A stretch of 64,000 nucleotides of DNA from Promicromonospora panici (GCF_900608595.1 NZ_UWYY01000005.1:229379-293378), one strand, 5' to 3'; positions 1 to 9,437 are shown, numbered from the stretch's first letter. The notes: generated by a model from the letters alone, not told the origin. A program made the numbers and translations.

Positions 1-1309
1 CGATGCCCATGTCGATCACGCGGGTCCTGGCGGCGGAGTAGAACCCCGGGTCGGCCGGGGTGAGCCCGGTGTCCTCGAGGGAGCTCAGCAGCGTGGCGAG
101 CGGCTTCGTGTCGTCGATCCAGCCGAGGAACTGCCAGATCGCCCGGAAGTCCTCGATGTCGTTGATCAGCGGGGTGCCGGTGAGCGCCATCAGGAGCGGC
201 CGGCCGGTCCGGGCGCGGATGCGCTCGGAGACGGCGAGCACGTGCTGGGAGCGCTGGGAGCCCTTGTTCTTGATGAAGTGCGCCTCGTCGACGATCATGC
301 CGCGGAAACCGAGGTCGCCGAGCCAGCCGACGTGCCGGTCCAGGATCTCGTAGTTCACGATCACGACGTCCGCGAAACCGTCGACCTGATCGCCGTCGCC
401 ATGGACCACCGTCGGCCGACGCTTCGGCGTCCACATGTCGACCTCGTGCGCCCAGTTCGTCTTCACGACGTTGGGCGCCACGACCAGCAGCGGGTATGCG
501 TCGGCCGCCTGGGCGGCGAGCAGTGCCTGGGCGGTCTTGCCGAGCCCGGGCTCGTCGGCGAGCAGGAAGGTGCGATGCCCGCGGGCCGTGGCCTCGACGA
601 CCTGGGCCTGGTGCGGCATCAGCTTCCGGCCGTGGGCGGCGGACACCGAGCGGGGCTCGGGCAGCGGCATGCAGGCGGGTGCGCCCGGGCCGGCGTGCTC
701 GAAGGACCGGAAGAGCGGCTCGAGCAGCTCCCAGCCGGCCAGCCGGCGGACCTGCGGGGTCACCCGCTCGGCCGCGGCCGCGAAGTCCGGGGCGAGGAAC
801 GGGTTCGCCATCTGGCGGGAGATCACCGAACGAGGCACCACCCGCTTCTCGGCACCGGGCGCCGGAGCGGGCGGCGCGGCCGGCGGGGGCTCCTCGGGCG
901 GCTCCAGTCCGCCGGCGCGCATCACCGTCGCCTTGTAGGCACGCGCCGCGTCGGAGACGCGCGCGTCCTCGGCGAGCAGCTCGAGCAGCGAGGTGTCCCG
1001 AGCAGCGATCCGCGCCAGCAGCGTCGCCACCGAGTCGAGCCGCTTGAGCTGCTGCGTCCGCTTGGACTCGGTCAGGGTGCTGTCGCTCCTGACCCGGGCC
1101 CGCTCCTCGCGCATGAGCAGCGCGACGACCTGGAACTTCGTGCGCACCGCCTGGCGCGTCGGAGGTCGCCGCACAGCACCGTCGACGTCCCGCGCGACCT
1201 GTGCGAGCACCGGGATGATCCCCTGCTCAGCGGGCCGCGCGGCGCCCCGGCGCTTGGCGCCGGACTCGGTCCGCGTGCGACCGGACCGGCGTTGGCCTGG
1301 TCGTGCCAC
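1..1309 (-). CDS. SNF2-family helicase, N-terminal part (continues beyond the window start)
   Basis: This is a superfamily 2 ATPase of the SNF2/RapA kind, expected to remodel nucleic acid-protein complexes with ATP. The visible 436 codons start with a basic, poorly conserved region. Near residue 250 comes a Walker A motif (ADEPGLGKTAQAL), then PLLVVAPNVVKTNW (motif Ia), the Walker B box VDEAHFIKN near residue 338, and ALTGTPL (motif III). The second helicase lobe would lie left of base 1. The frame is closed by a stop well upstream. GTG at 1309 was chosen because AAGGAGG lies 4 nt before it; ATG at 1114 is an alternative start. The family call is firm, the start less so, and the cellular role is unknown. 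Confidence 0.85.
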   Translation of the reverse strand, partial: MARPGQRRSGRTRTESGAKRRGAARPAEQGIIPVLAQVARDVDGAVRRPPTRQAVRTKFQVVALLMREERARVRSDSTLTESKRTQQLKRLDSVATLLARIAARDTSLLELLAEDARVSDAARAYKATVMRAGGLEPPEEPPPAAPPAPAPGAEKRVVPRSVISRQMANPFLAPDFAAAAERVTPQVRRLAGWELLEPLFRSFEHAGPGAPACMPLPEPRSVSAAHGRKLMPHQAQVVEATARGHRTFLLADEPGLGKTAQALLAAQAADAYPLLVVAPNVVKTNWAHEVDMWTPKRRPTVVHGDGDQVDGFADVVIVNYEILDRHVGWLGDLGFRGMIVDEAHFIKNKGSQRSQHVLAVSERIRARTGRPLLMALTGTPLINDIEDFRAIWQFLGWIDDTKPLATLLSSLEDTGLTPADPGFYSAARTRVIDMGI

Positions 1310-1718
1310 ATCTCCTCCTTCGTTACATCCCTCATGCACCTGCGGTACTGCGCGCCATGCCACGTCCGCGCGCCCAGGACGGCGAGCAGCGGACCACCCG
1401 GCCCGTGCGGCAGGTAGCCCGGGCCGGGGCGCTCTGATCGGCCTCCGGTGTCACCGCGCGGCGTCCCGCCTGCGCCGCCCGCGACTCCGCGCTCACGCCG
1501 ATAGTGACACGCCGCCGGGATGTTTCCGTGAACACGGGTGAAAACCAGTCCTGCGAGGGTTGGCCCCAGCTGGCGCGCGTACGACCCGGAGCCATGGCCG
1601 GCTGAGTCCTACCAGTTTCCCATCACTCCGAGCTGGTGGGCGAGGCGACCGATGTCGTCGGACTCTACCTGGTTCCGCCGCGGAAATAACCATGATGAAA
1701 GGGCTCACTCCCTTTCGG
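1310..1718. other. Intergenic gap, no supported gene
   Basis: About 400 bases lie between the helicase start and the end of the EEP-family gene. Only short overlapping open frames occur here, rich in Arg, Ala and Pro, with no recognisable domain and no good ribosome site. No tRNA fold or strong hairpin was found. It should contain the helicase promoter and possibly the transcript end of the neighbouring gene. Confidence 0.5.
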
Positions 1719-2687
1719 CTACTCGGTTACGAACTCCAGCCACAGCGGGTAGTGGTCGCTGATGCGCCAGGACGCCTGGGACTTGGTCAGGTCGCGCAGG
1801 GCGTGCGGGATGAAGTCGAAGTTGCCGCCGTGCCCGGTGTAGGTCAGGCCCTGCAGGAGTGAGGGCGCGTCGGGCTGGGTGGGGTCGCTGAACCACGCGA
1901 TCTGGTCGTACTGGTGATGATTCTTGTCGTCGTCGAAGATCGTGCGCGGGACGTCGTTGAGCTCGGCCGGTGGCCAGAGCCCCGTGGAGATGAAGGCGTC
2001 GAAGAGCGGGTCGTCGATGCGGTCGAGGTTGAAGTCGCCCAGGACCAGCAGGTTGCGGTTCCAGTCGTCGGGCCGGTCGGCCCACCCGCGCATCCACTCG
2101 GCGAAGGCGGTCAGCTCGCCGATCCGGTCGGCCGGCGACTTGCCCCACAGCACGTGCACGGTGGTCAGGATGAACTCGGTCGCCTCGCGCACGAAGCCGG
2201 CGGCGTACGGCGTGCGGGCGAACTGGTCGACGTCGCTGCTCGCCTCCGCGGGAAGGACGATCTCGCCCACGAGGCCGGAGGGCTGGACACGTTCGGCGTC
2301 GTACACGTAGGCCAGACGCTCGCCGTTGCCGGGGCCACCCTCGGTGACGTCGGAGGCGATGACCTTGTAGCGCGGGCCGAGCAGGTTCAGCAGCGCGAAC
2401 AGGGCCGTGGTGTTGCGCCGGGTCTCCTGCACTGCGGTCACGTCGAACCGCTGGACCACCTCGGCGATGCAGGCCAAGGCGTGCCAGTCACGCTTGGGAC
2501 TGTCGTCCTGGGTCGACTGCCACTTGTGGGTGAGGTCGCCGAACGCGCGCAGGTTCCACGTCCCGATCAACAAGTTCTTGCTCGCCTTGGCGGGGATCTG
2601 GGCCGCAATGGCGGCACGCACCCGGTCGACATCGTCGGTGACCGCAGCAGGGACCGGGCCGGGCGGCGGGCTCGTGTTTTCACCCAT
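1719..2687 (-). CDS. Endonuclease/exonuclease/phosphatase (EEP) family protein
   Basis: This is a metal-dependent phosphodiesterase or phosphatase of the DNase I-like EEP fold, 322 aa. The visible core motifs are IGTWNLRAFGD near residue 41 (Asn metal site), TAVQETRRN near residue 84 (metal-binding Glu), GDFNLDRID in the second half, and the C-terminal SDHYPLW with its catalytic Asp-His. There is no signal peptide or membrane segment, so a cytoplasmic location is likely. ATG at 2687 is supported by GGAGGAG seven nt upstream. The gene stands alone and is divergent from the LAATG surface protein. The substrate (DNA, lipid head group or sugar phosphate) cannot be read from the sequence. Confidence 0.8.
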   Translation of the reverse strand: MGENTSPPPGPVPAAVTDDVDRVRAAIAAQIPAKASKNLLIGTWNLRAFGDLTHKWQSTQDDSPKRDWHALACIAEVVQRFDVTAVQETRRNTTALFALLNLLGPRYKVIASDVTEGGPGNGERLAYVYDAERVQPSGLVGEIVLPAEASSDVDQFARTPYAAGFVREATEFILTTVHVLWGKSPADRIGELTAFAEWMRGWADRPDDWNRNLLVLGDFNLDRIDDPLFDAFISTGLWPPAELNDVPRTIFDDDKNHHQYDQIAWFSDPTQPDAPSLLQGLTYTGHGGNFDFIPHALRDLTKSQASWRISDHYPLWLEFVTE

Positions 2688-2896
2688 GTCGGGCTCCTCC
2701 GACAGTTCGGGACCTTCCGATATCCGTAGGGAGGGCGATCAACACCGGCGAGTACCACCAGGACGACGGAAGCCTTTGTTCTCGGCCCTCATGTCCGAAG
2801 GCATCGCCCGATCGATCGACCAACTTCAGGCCTGACCGAATTTCGTGGCAATGCCACCATTTCGCCCGTAACTTGATCCGCGGCGGTGTTGCCTCA

Positions 2897-2935
2897 GAGG
2901 GCACGCACATCGCGCTGAGTCGTCGGTGTGCCCTC
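2897..2935 (+). promoter_or_regulatory. Inverted repeat just upstream of the LAATG protein
   Basis: The 8-base arms GAGGGCAC and GTGCCCTC flank a 23-nt loop, and CCTCAGA occurs beside each arm as a direct repeat. The element ends 15 nt before the chosen ATG, so it could be an operator or a leader hairpin. Function is inferred from position only. Confidence 0.3.
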
Positions 2936-2950
2936 AGACAGGGGCGCGTG

Positions 2951-5686
2951 ATGGTGCGGAGAAGTGACAGATTCGGCGGCCGACCAAGACGGTGGTTCGT
3001 CGGCATCCTGGCAGCGTTGCTGGTGCTGTCGCCGGGCCTGGCAACGGCGTCGGCTTCCCAGTCGGTGCAGGCCAAGTCGGTGCAGGCAGAGACCTCGGAC
3101 GACCAGGGCGGCCTGCTCGACGGGCTTCTCGACGGGCTCGTCGGGCCTGGGAGCGACGAGCCGGATCCGGGGAGCAGCTCCCCCGTTCCGAGCCCGTCCA
3201 GCAGCGACGGCGAACCGGCGGCCGGCGGCACGCCGGACCCGACCGACGGCGCCTCGGAGCCTGCCGACGAGACCGGCAAGGCCGGTGAGCGTCCCGCGGC
3301 GAAGGGTCCTAGCGCCCAGGACGACCCGAACGGCATCGACCCGCTCGCGGCTCCGAAGGTGGCCAAGACCTGCCGCGACACGTACAACGTCAAGGGCACG
3401 CCGAGGCCCGGCACTCTGCCGGGCGAACGCCCGGGAGGTCCGTACCAGTACCGCAGCCAGGGGGACATCGCGCGGACGTACGACCTCAACTGGCCCCGTC
3501 TGGCGCTGTCCGGCCTGAAGCCGCCCACACGCGGCCAGCTCGCCAAGATCGACGTGGACAAGAAGTACGACAACGCGACGCCGGACCACGCCTACCAGCA
3601 CTGGAAGAAGCACGTAGACAAGCACACGGAGAAGGGCACCGACCCCGGCACGTTCGAGGACTACCTCGCGTACAGCTACATCAACGGTGAGGGGAACGGC
3701 CGCCGAGGCCCGGCGTACGAGCAGGACGTCGCGGAGTTCATGGAGCTCGGCGGTGACGAGTGGTACTGCCAGTACTCGATCAAGGAGAACCACCCCAAGC
3801 TCTTCAAGGAGATCCGCGCGGAGATCCACAAGGAGGAGTTCGATCGGCACAAGGCGGCGGGCAAGACCGACCGCGAGGCCAAGAGGCTCGCAGACAAGTT
3901 CGTGAAGAAGGACCGGGTGGTCGACTTCGCCCGGCGAGACGCCGCCAAGAACATCAAGCACGTGATGGACGCGAAGGCCGGCAAGGTGCAGAACGCGTGG
4001 CAGGAGCGGTTCGACCAGAAGCTCGCACAGAAGACCAGTGCCCGGGCGACCGTCGTCGGCCGGAACGTCACACCCGCCGACCAGCAGCGGCTCGCCGGCC
4101 GTGGTATCGGGCACCACACGTACGCCCCGGTCGAGCGCAGGGTCTACGTGCCCACCAAGTCCACAGCGGTGCCGAACGCGTTCCGGACGCACCGGATCCC
4201 CGGGGCGAACCTGCACATGTTCCCCCAGAGCCCGGTGGCCGATCTGGCGCGCCAGTCCGGCCGGACCCCCGACGACGCCCGGCGCATCGCTGACGCGTTC
4301 CGCAGGGCGCCGAGCGCGGGGAACGCCGTCCGAGCCCCGGGCGGCATCGACTGGACCTCGCTGGAGCTGCGGTACATCACCGAGCCCGTCGAGGGCGAGG
4401 GCATGGAGTACTCCTTCAAGGCCGGCCTGAACGACGACGAGGCCAACCCGTCCTGGGGCGGCCAGGGCAGGCTCGACCTGGCGTCCGACTCGTTCTTCAC
4501 CTGGCTCGCGCTGCACCCGAACCGTTTCTGGGTGAACCTGCACCCCGATCAGCCGGACGTGATCGTCGACGACAAGTTCGCCGAGACGGACGCGGGGCGG
4601 GTCCTGCTGGAGGCGGACCTGGAGATGAAGCACGACTTCGCCCGCCTGATGGCGCCGGGCAACCCGGTCGGCGACCGCTTCTGGGACTCCCTCGAGCACG
4701 AGAACGGGGCCCCGTGCTGGAGCGGGTACCGCATGTGGATCGAGCCCCACCCGGCGCAGGTCCGCGAGGAGGACGGCAGGTTCTACATCATCGACGCCCC
4801 GCTGAACGTCAGCGTCGAGCCGTGGGACACGCTTCCTGGCCCGGCGTGCGACCAGCCGCAGTGGGTCCAGGACCACAACGACCGCCAGATCCAGGAGATC
4901 ATCGCCCCCGAGGTCGAGGACATCGTGAACGCGGACGCGCGGTACGCCGAGCTGCGCACGGTCTACACGTCCCGTGTGGCAGCGGAGTGGGTCAAGGAGC
5001 GCAACGCGGAGCGTGCTGGTGCCTACAACTCGATCATCGGCTCCGACGACGCGACCGAGTGGCCGTCCCGCACCGAATGGGACCGGGACGAGATCTTCGC
5101 CGAGTACCGCAAGTCGTACTACGAGGGCGACTTCCACTTCACCCGGGAGTACGAGGAGGACGGCGTGGTGCTCGAGTACGAGTTCTACACGGGTGGCGTG
5201 ATGTTCGACAAGCAGCCCAAGGAGAACATCAACCGGGTGCGCTTCCAGGCAGAACACCCGGAGATGCCGGTCACCACGAGCCAGTCGACGCTGGAGACCG
5301 TGCGGTACGGCGACACCGACAGCAGCACCGGCTACCTCGGTGGGGACACCGTGGTCGTGAGCGATCCCGGCCCGAAGCCCACGCCGACGACGCCCCCGCC
5401 GTCCGGTCCGCCGACGCCGGCTCCGCCGCCCGGCACCGGGGACGGCCCTGAGCCCGAGCCGTCGCCGACCAAGGACCCGGTGCAGCCGCCCGCGGACGGC
5501 GCGGACGGCCCCGACGACGGTGAGCTCGCCGCGACCGGTTCGTCGGGTACCGGTACTGCGGTGCTGGTCGCGAGCCTGCTGATCGCTGCGGGCGCGGCGC
5601 TCATCCTGTGGTCCCGGTACCGGCGCGCAGGTGGGCAGGCTGAGCTGGCGGCGTCCGGTTCGGAAGGGGAGCACCAGGAGCCCTGA
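2951..5686 (+). CDS. Large secreted, sortase-anchored surface protein of unknown function (LAATG)
   Basis: This 911-aa export protein matches no family I know. It begins with a basic stretch (RRSDRFGGRPRRW) and a hydrophobic signal sequence ending near ATASA. A Pro/Ser/Asp-rich linker follows, then a long charged globular region (about residues 110-790) rich in Tyr, Trp and acidic residues, and a Pro/Thr-rich wall-spanning stalk. The C-terminus reads LAATG, a hydrophobic span (about 20 residues) and RYRRAG, the layout of a class E sortase LAxTG sorting signal. ATG 2951 was chosen because the signal peptide begins there; an upstream in-frame start at 2873 would only add unrelated residues. It is probably linked to peptidoglycan. 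No sortase gene is in the window. Confidence 0.75.
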   Translation: MVRRSDRFGGRPRRWFVGILAALLVLSPGLATASASQSVQAKSVQAETSDDQGGLLDGLLDGLVGPGSDEPDPGSSSPVPSPSSSDGEPAAGGTPDPTDGASEPADETGKAGERPAAKGPSAQDDPNGIDPLAAPKVAKTCRDTYNVKGTPRPGTLPGERPGGPYQYRSQGDIARTYDLNWPRLALSGLKPPTRGQLAKIDVDKKYDNATPDHAYQHWKKHVDKHTEKGTDPGTFEDYLAYSYINGEGNGRRGPAYEQDVAEFMELGGDEWYCQYSIKENHPKLFKEIRAEIHKEEFDRHKAAGKTDREAKRLADKFVKKDRVVDFARRDAAKNIKHVMDAKAGKVQNAWQERFDQKLAQKTSARATVVGRNVTPADQQRLAGRGIGHHTYAPVERRVYVPTKSTAVPNAFRTHRIPGANLHMFPQSPVADLARQSGRTPDDARRIADAFRRAPSAGNAVRAPGGIDWTSLELRYITEPVEGEGMEYSFKAGLNDDEANPSWGGQGRLDLASDSFFTWLALHPNRFWVNLHPDQPDVIVDDKFAETDAGRVLLEADLEMKHDFARLMAPGNPVGDRFWDSLEHENGAPCWSGYRMWIEPHPAQVREEDGRFYIIDAPLNVSVEPWDTLPGPACDQPQWVQDHNDRQIQEIIAPEVEDIVNADARYAELRTVYTSRVAAEWVKERNAERAGAYNSIIGSDDATEWPSRTEWDRDEIFAEYRKSYYEGDFHFTREYEEDGVVLEYEFYTGGVMFDKQPKENINRVRFQAEHPEMPVTTSQSTLETVRYGDTDSSTGYLGGDTVVVSDPGPKPTPTTPPPSGPPTPAPPPGTGDGPEPEPSPTKDPVQPPADGADGPDDGELAATGSSGTGTAVLVASLLIAAGAALILWSRYRRAGGQAELAASGSEGEHQEP

Positions 5687-5780
5687 GGTTCCCACTACGG
5701 GCGCGGCGCCTGACCTGTGACGACGGTTGACTCGATGTCATCCCTCGTCGCGGGTCGGGTGCCGTGCCCGACTGCGTTCG

Positions 5781-6269
5781 TCACTTGCCGAGACGGATCA
5801 CCGCCTGGTTGCCCCGCACGTCGACGACCGAATAGGGAAGGCCGTTCGCCGTGAACAAGCCCCCGACCACACCGACGGCGTGGATGTTCTGACCCGGACC
5901 GTCGAAGTCCGCACCTACGCTGTCCTTCTCGATATCGGTGATCTCGAACGTTTCCATGCCGCCGGCGACGCTCGGGTCCAGCGCGAACTTCGTCCCCACC
6001 GTCACGAGCACCTCGCACGCGCCATCGGCGCAGGCCTTGTACCGCTGGCCGTCGGCAGCGCGGAGCGGCTCGGGCTTCGGCTCGGGCTCCGGTGACGAAG
6101 GTTCTGGCTCCGGCGTGGGACTTGCGGCGGACGCCGTGGGGGCGGGTGACGACACGGACGGCGTCGGGTCCTGCGCAGACGGGACGGCATCGGGAGCGGC
6201 ACCGCCCGTGCACGCGGAGAGCGCCAGGGCGAGCCCGGCCATGACGAGCGGGGCAGGGTGGCGAAGCAT
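5781..6269 (-). CDS. Small secreted lipoprotein
   Basis: This is a 162-aa lipoprotein precursor with the signal MLRHPAPLVMAGLALALSAC, in which LSAC is the lipobox and the Cys is residue 20. A low-complexity Ser/Pro/Thr/Glu spacer follows. The remaining 95 residues are a compact domain with two Cys (YKACADGACEVLV) that may pair, then beta-strand-like segments ending AVIRLGK. ATG 6269 was preferred to upstream starts because AGGAGG precedes it by 5 nt and the signal peptide begins there. It is convergent with the LAATG protein gene. Export and lipidation are well supported; the role is unknown. Confidence 0.75.
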   Translation of the reverse strand: MLRHPAPLVMAGLALALSACTGGAAPDAVPSAQDPTPSVSSPAPTASAASPTPEPEPSSPEPEPKPEPLRAADGQRYKACADGACEVLVTVGTKFALDPSVAGGMETFEITDIEKDSVGADFDGPGQNIHAVGVVGGLFTANGLPYSVVDVRGNQAVIRLGK

Positions 6270-6510
6270 CAGATCCTCCTGGTCGGTCGACATCTGCGTT
6301 TCTACCGACTCGCACCCGGGAGGGGTCCCAACCGCGTCGCCTCCGCGGTATCGCCCCGCACAATCTTGCGGCTGGCGGTGCACCTGGCAGGGATCGTCAG
6401 CGATGCTGATCTGCTCACCAGACGTCGCGCCCCATGAACCGCTCGTCGGCGCAGCAACCCGCGCACCATCCGCCTTGACCAAACAGCCCCGACTCCGCCA
6501 GAGTTCGCCA

Positions 6511-6524
6511 TGTTAGCGCTCACA
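6511..6524. promoter_or_regulatory. LacI-type operator upstream of the GH43 gene
   Basis: TGTTAGCGCTCACA is a 14-bp near-perfect palindrome (one mismatch) with the central CG step typical of LacI/GalR-family sites in actinobacterial polysaccharide-degradation genes. It ends 25 nt before the GTG start of the GH43 gene. No regulator gene is adjacent; the nearest LacI gene lies 6.5 kb away. Confidence 0.6.
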
Positions 6525-6549
6525 TCGCCGATGACGAAGGAGTCATCCC

Positions 6550-8016
6550 GTGCCCTCATCGCCCCTCGCCACCGCACTGCCGCGGTTGTGCCGTCGGCTG
6601 CTCGCGGCGGGCACCGCCGCCCTCGTGGCCCTCGCCCTGATACCCGTCGCTCCGGCGTCCGCCCAGTACATCGACGTCCCGAACCCGATCGTGGAACAAC
6701 GCGCCGACACGGCGATCTACAAGCACACCGACGGCTACTACTACATGACCGCGTCCGTGCCGGACTACAAGCGCGTCGAGCTGCGCCGCTCGCAGACCCT
6801 CGCGGGCCTCGGCTCGGCCACCCCGGTCACCGCGTTCACCGCGCCGTCCAGCGGCAGCCTGAGCGGCTGGATCTGGGCGCCCGACATCCAGTACGTCGAC
6901 GGCGCCTGGTACATGTACTTCTCGGCGTCGCCGGACTCGTCGCGGTTCGCGCAGCGTCTGTACTGGATCCGCAACACGTCGGCGAACCCGACGACGGGCA
7001 CCTGGTCGGCACCGCAGCGCATGACGACGGGCTGGGAGTCCTTCCAGCTGGACCCGGCGTCGTTCACCCTGAACGGCACCCGGTACTTCGCATGGGCGCA
7101 GGACAGCCCCAGCACGAGCTACAACAGCCACATGTACCTGGCGCGCATGACGTCGCCGACGACGATCGACACCGCCACCGCGATCGAGATCGCCCGGCCG
7201 ACGCACTCCTGGGAGATGGAGGGGGTCGCCGGCGTGGTCGAGGGACCGTCCCCGATCGTCAAGAACGGGCGGGTCTTCGTCGCGTACTCGGCGTCCGCCA
7301 CCGACTCCCGGTACAAGCTCGGCGTGGTGTCCGCGTCGGCGTCGGCCGACCTGCTGTCGCCGTCCTCGTGGACCAAGCGGTCGACGCCGGTCTTCCAGAC
7401 GGCGAACGGCGTCTACGGGCCCGGCCACGGAAGCTTTACCGTCGCCGAGGACGGCGTCACGGACATCCTCGTCTACCACGCCCGCAACTACGCGACGCCG
7501 AACCCCGACGCCCTGACGGACCCCAATCGGCACACCCGGGTCCAGCAGCTCTACTGGGCGGCCGACGGCCACCCGTTCTTCGGCCAGCCGCAGGCGACCG
7601 GCTCCGGACAGCCGGGCATCCGTGGGCGGCACAGCGACAAGTGCGTCGACGACTACGAGTGGAACACCGCCGACGGCGCCCTGGTCAAGCTCTACACGTG
7701 CAGTAACGCTGCGGCGCAGAAGTGGGAGTTCAGCTACGTCGGCGGGTACTACCGCATCAAGAACCTCCACGCGGCCAAGTGCCTGGACAACCTGAACGGT
7801 TCGACGGCGCTCAACGCCGACGTCGGCCTCTGGACCTGCACCGGCGGCACCAACCAGGACTGGTCGGTCATCGACCGGGGCAACGGCTGGTTCTCGCTGC
7901 GCAACCGCACCAGCGGGCTGTGCCTCGACAACTACGAGTGGGACACCGCCAACGGCGCGCGCCTGTCGATGTACACCTGCAACGGCGCAAACGCCCAGCT
8001 CTGGCGCCGGGGCTGA
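6550..8016 (+). CDS. Secreted glycoside hydrolase family 43 enzyme with C-terminal ricin-type lectin (CBM13)
   Basis: This 488-aa exported enzyme probably removes arabinose or xylose residues from plant polysaccharides (arabinofuranosidase or xylosidase type). A signal peptide ending near APASA precedes a five-bladed GH43 domain (about 39-350). Candidate catalytic residues are Asp53 (RADTAIYKH), Asp168 (QLDPASF) and Glu231 (VVEGPSPI). Residues about 355-488 form a beta-trefoil lectin with repeated CLDN and QxW features (QKWEF, QDWSV, QLWRR). GTG 6550 is supported by GAAGGAG about 7 nt upstream. A LacI-type operator lies just upstream and a strong hairpin follows the stop. Family assignment is firm; the exact sugar is inferred. 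Confidence 0.85.
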   Translation: MPSSPLATALPRLCRRLLAAGTAALVALALIPVAPASAQYIDVPNPIVEQRADTAIYKHTDGYYYMTASVPDYKRVELRRSQTLAGLGSATPVTAFTAPSSGSLSGWIWAPDIQYVDGAWYMYFSASPDSSRFAQRLYWIRNTSANPTTGTWSAPQRMTTGWESFQLDPASFTLNGTRYFAWAQDSPSTSYNSHMYLARMTSPTTIDTATAIEIARPTHSWEMEGVAGVVEGPSPIVKNGRVFVAYSASATDSRYKLGVVSASASADLLSPSSWTKRSTPVFQTANGVYGPGHGSFTVAEDGVTDILVYHARNYATPNPDALTDPNRHTRVQQLYWAADGHPFFGQPQATGSGQPGIRGRHSDKCVDDYEWNTADGALVKLYTCSNAAAQKWEFSYVGGYYRIKNLHAAKCLDNLNGSTALNADVGLWTCTGGTNQDWSVIDRGNGWFSLRNRTSGLCLDNYEWDTANGARLSMYTCNGANAQLWRRG

Positions 8017-8043
8017 CCCCGCGAGTTGACCACGGCAGTGCAC

Positions 8044-8077
8044 GGTGGCTGATCCGACTTCGGTCGGACCAGCCACC
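8044..8077 (+). terminator. Hairpin terminator after the GH43 gene
   Basis: The arms GGTGGCTGATCCGAC and GTCGGACCAGCCACC (15 bases, one mismatch) enclose a TTCG tetraloop. It lies 28 nt past the GH43 stop and could serve both convergent genes. There is no T-tract, as is common for actinobacterial terminators. Confidence 0.7.
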
Positions 8078-8153
8078 GCGCAACCCACCGAAGTCAGACC
8101 AGTACCGTGCAACCGACCGAAGTCGAAAGGCGCCTACCCCGTCGTTCTAGGGC

Positions 8154-9395
8154 CTAGTGCGCAACGCCGGCGGCGGCGTCCGGCCGGAGCTCGACCAGCT
8201 TCGCCAAGGTCGTGACCGCCAGCTCGGCCAGGGCCGCCGCCTGCTCGCCGAGCAGTGAGTCGTCGAACCGGACGGTCGCCGAGTGGTTGGACGGCGCGCC
8301 CTCCGCGGACACGTCGTCGGGCCGGGCGCCGAGCTGGATGAAGCATCCGGGCACCCGCTCCAGGACGAAGGAGAAGTCCTCCGCCCCCATGATCGGGTCG
8401 GGCCGCTCGAAGACCCGCTCCGCCCCGTACAGCCCGGTGAGGACGGTCTTCGCGTGCTCCCACATGTCGACGTCGTTGACCGTCACCGGGTACTCCTGCT
8501 GGAAGTCGACGTCAGCGGTGCAGCCGTGCGCGCCCGCCACGCCCTGCACGAGCCGCGGCAGCTCGGCCGCGAGCTGCTCCAGCGACGCGTTCGACAGGGT
8601 CCGCACGGACGCCTGGAGCTGGGCCGTCGACGGGATCACGTTCGACGCCGTTCCCGCATGGAACTGGCCCACCGTGATCACCACCGGGTCGAACACGTTG
8701 ATCCGCCGCGTCACGTAGGACTGCAGCGCCATGACGACCTCAGCCGCGACCGTGACCGGGTCGACCGCCATCCAGGGCGACGAGCCGTGACCGCCCTTCC
8801 CGCGGACTGTCACGCTCAGGATGCCGTTGCCGGCCCAGGCGGGGCCCGCCTTCGAGACGAACAGTCCCCTGTTGTACAGGCCCGTGACGTGGATCCCGAA
8901 CGCGGCGTCGACGGGCGTGCCGGCCGCATCGAGAACGCCCTCCTCGATCATCGGGAGCGCCCCTCCGGGACCCTCCTCGCCCGGCTGGAACATGAAGACG
9001 ACGTTGCCCGCGAGCTCGTGCTTCCGCGCGCTGAGCAGCCGCGCGGCGCCGACCAGGCCGGCCACGTGCAGGTCATGCCCACACGCGTGCATGGTTCCGG
9101 TGGTCGAGGCGAACGGCTCGCCCGAGTCCTCGACGATCGGCAGGCCGTCCATGTCGCCGCGCAGCAGCACGGTCGGCGTCTGCCCCGCCGCCCCTCGGAG
9201 GTCCCCGCGCAGGACGGCCACCACCGAGCTGAGCCCTGCACCCGTCATGATCTCCAGCGGCAGACCGCCCAGCGCCTCGAGGACCGCCGCCTGGGTCTTG
9301 GGCAGGTGCAGGCCCAGCTCGGGGTGCTGATGGAGCCTCCGCCGCAGGGCGACCAGGTCGTCAAGAATCAGCGCCGCATCGTCCACCAGTCCCAC
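8154..9395 (-). CDS. M20D-family metal-dependent amidohydrolase or carboxypeptidase
   Basis: This 413-aa cytoplasmic zinc amidohydrolase of the peptidase M20D type probably hydrolyses N-acyl amino acids or small amides. The start region LRRRLHQHPELG is typical of the family. Visible metal-site motifs are LLRGDMDGLP, HACGHDLH (Cys105 and His107), FQPGEEGPGG with the catalytic Glu, the dimer-domain GKGGHGSSPW, and MGAEDFS near the C-terminus. GTG 9395 was chosen because GGAGG lies 8 nt upstream; the upstream start at 9443 falls inside a repeat element. The gene stands alone, and related intergenic palindromic repeats lie on both sides. Substrate is not determinable here. Confidence 0.85.
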   Translation of the reverse strand: MGLVDDAALILDDLVALRRRLHQHPELGLHLPKTQAAVLEALGGLPLEIMTGAGLSSVVAVLRGDLRGAAGQTPTVLLRGDMDGLPIVEDSGEPFASTTGTMHACGHDLHVAGLVGAARLLSARKHELAGNVVFMFQPGEEGPGGALPMIEEGVLDAAGTPVDAAFGIHVTGLYNRGLFVSKAGPAWAGNGILSVTVRGKGGHGSSPWMAVDPVTVAAEVVMALQSYVTRRINVFDPVVITVGQFHAGTASNVIPSTAQLQASVRTLSNASLEQLAAELPRLVQGVAGAHGCTADVDFQQEYPVTVNDVDMWEHAKTVLTGLYGAERVFERPDPIMGAEDFSFVLERVPGCFIQLGARPDDVSAEGAPSNHSATVRFDDSLLGEQAAALAELAVTTLAKLVELRPDAAAGVAH

Positions 9396-9437
9396 GCTGC
9401 CAGCCTCCAAGAATCGTCGTGTCGTCTGACCCAAGTT

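Noticed and set aside
1332..1708. Small frames in the first intergenic gap
   Set aside because: They overlap on both strands, lack ribosome sites and domains, and look like GC-rich noise.
2894..5695. Long open frame antisense to the LAATG protein
   Set aside because: It mirrors a GC-rich real gene and is rich in Arg, Val and Leu with no domains, a typical shadow frame.
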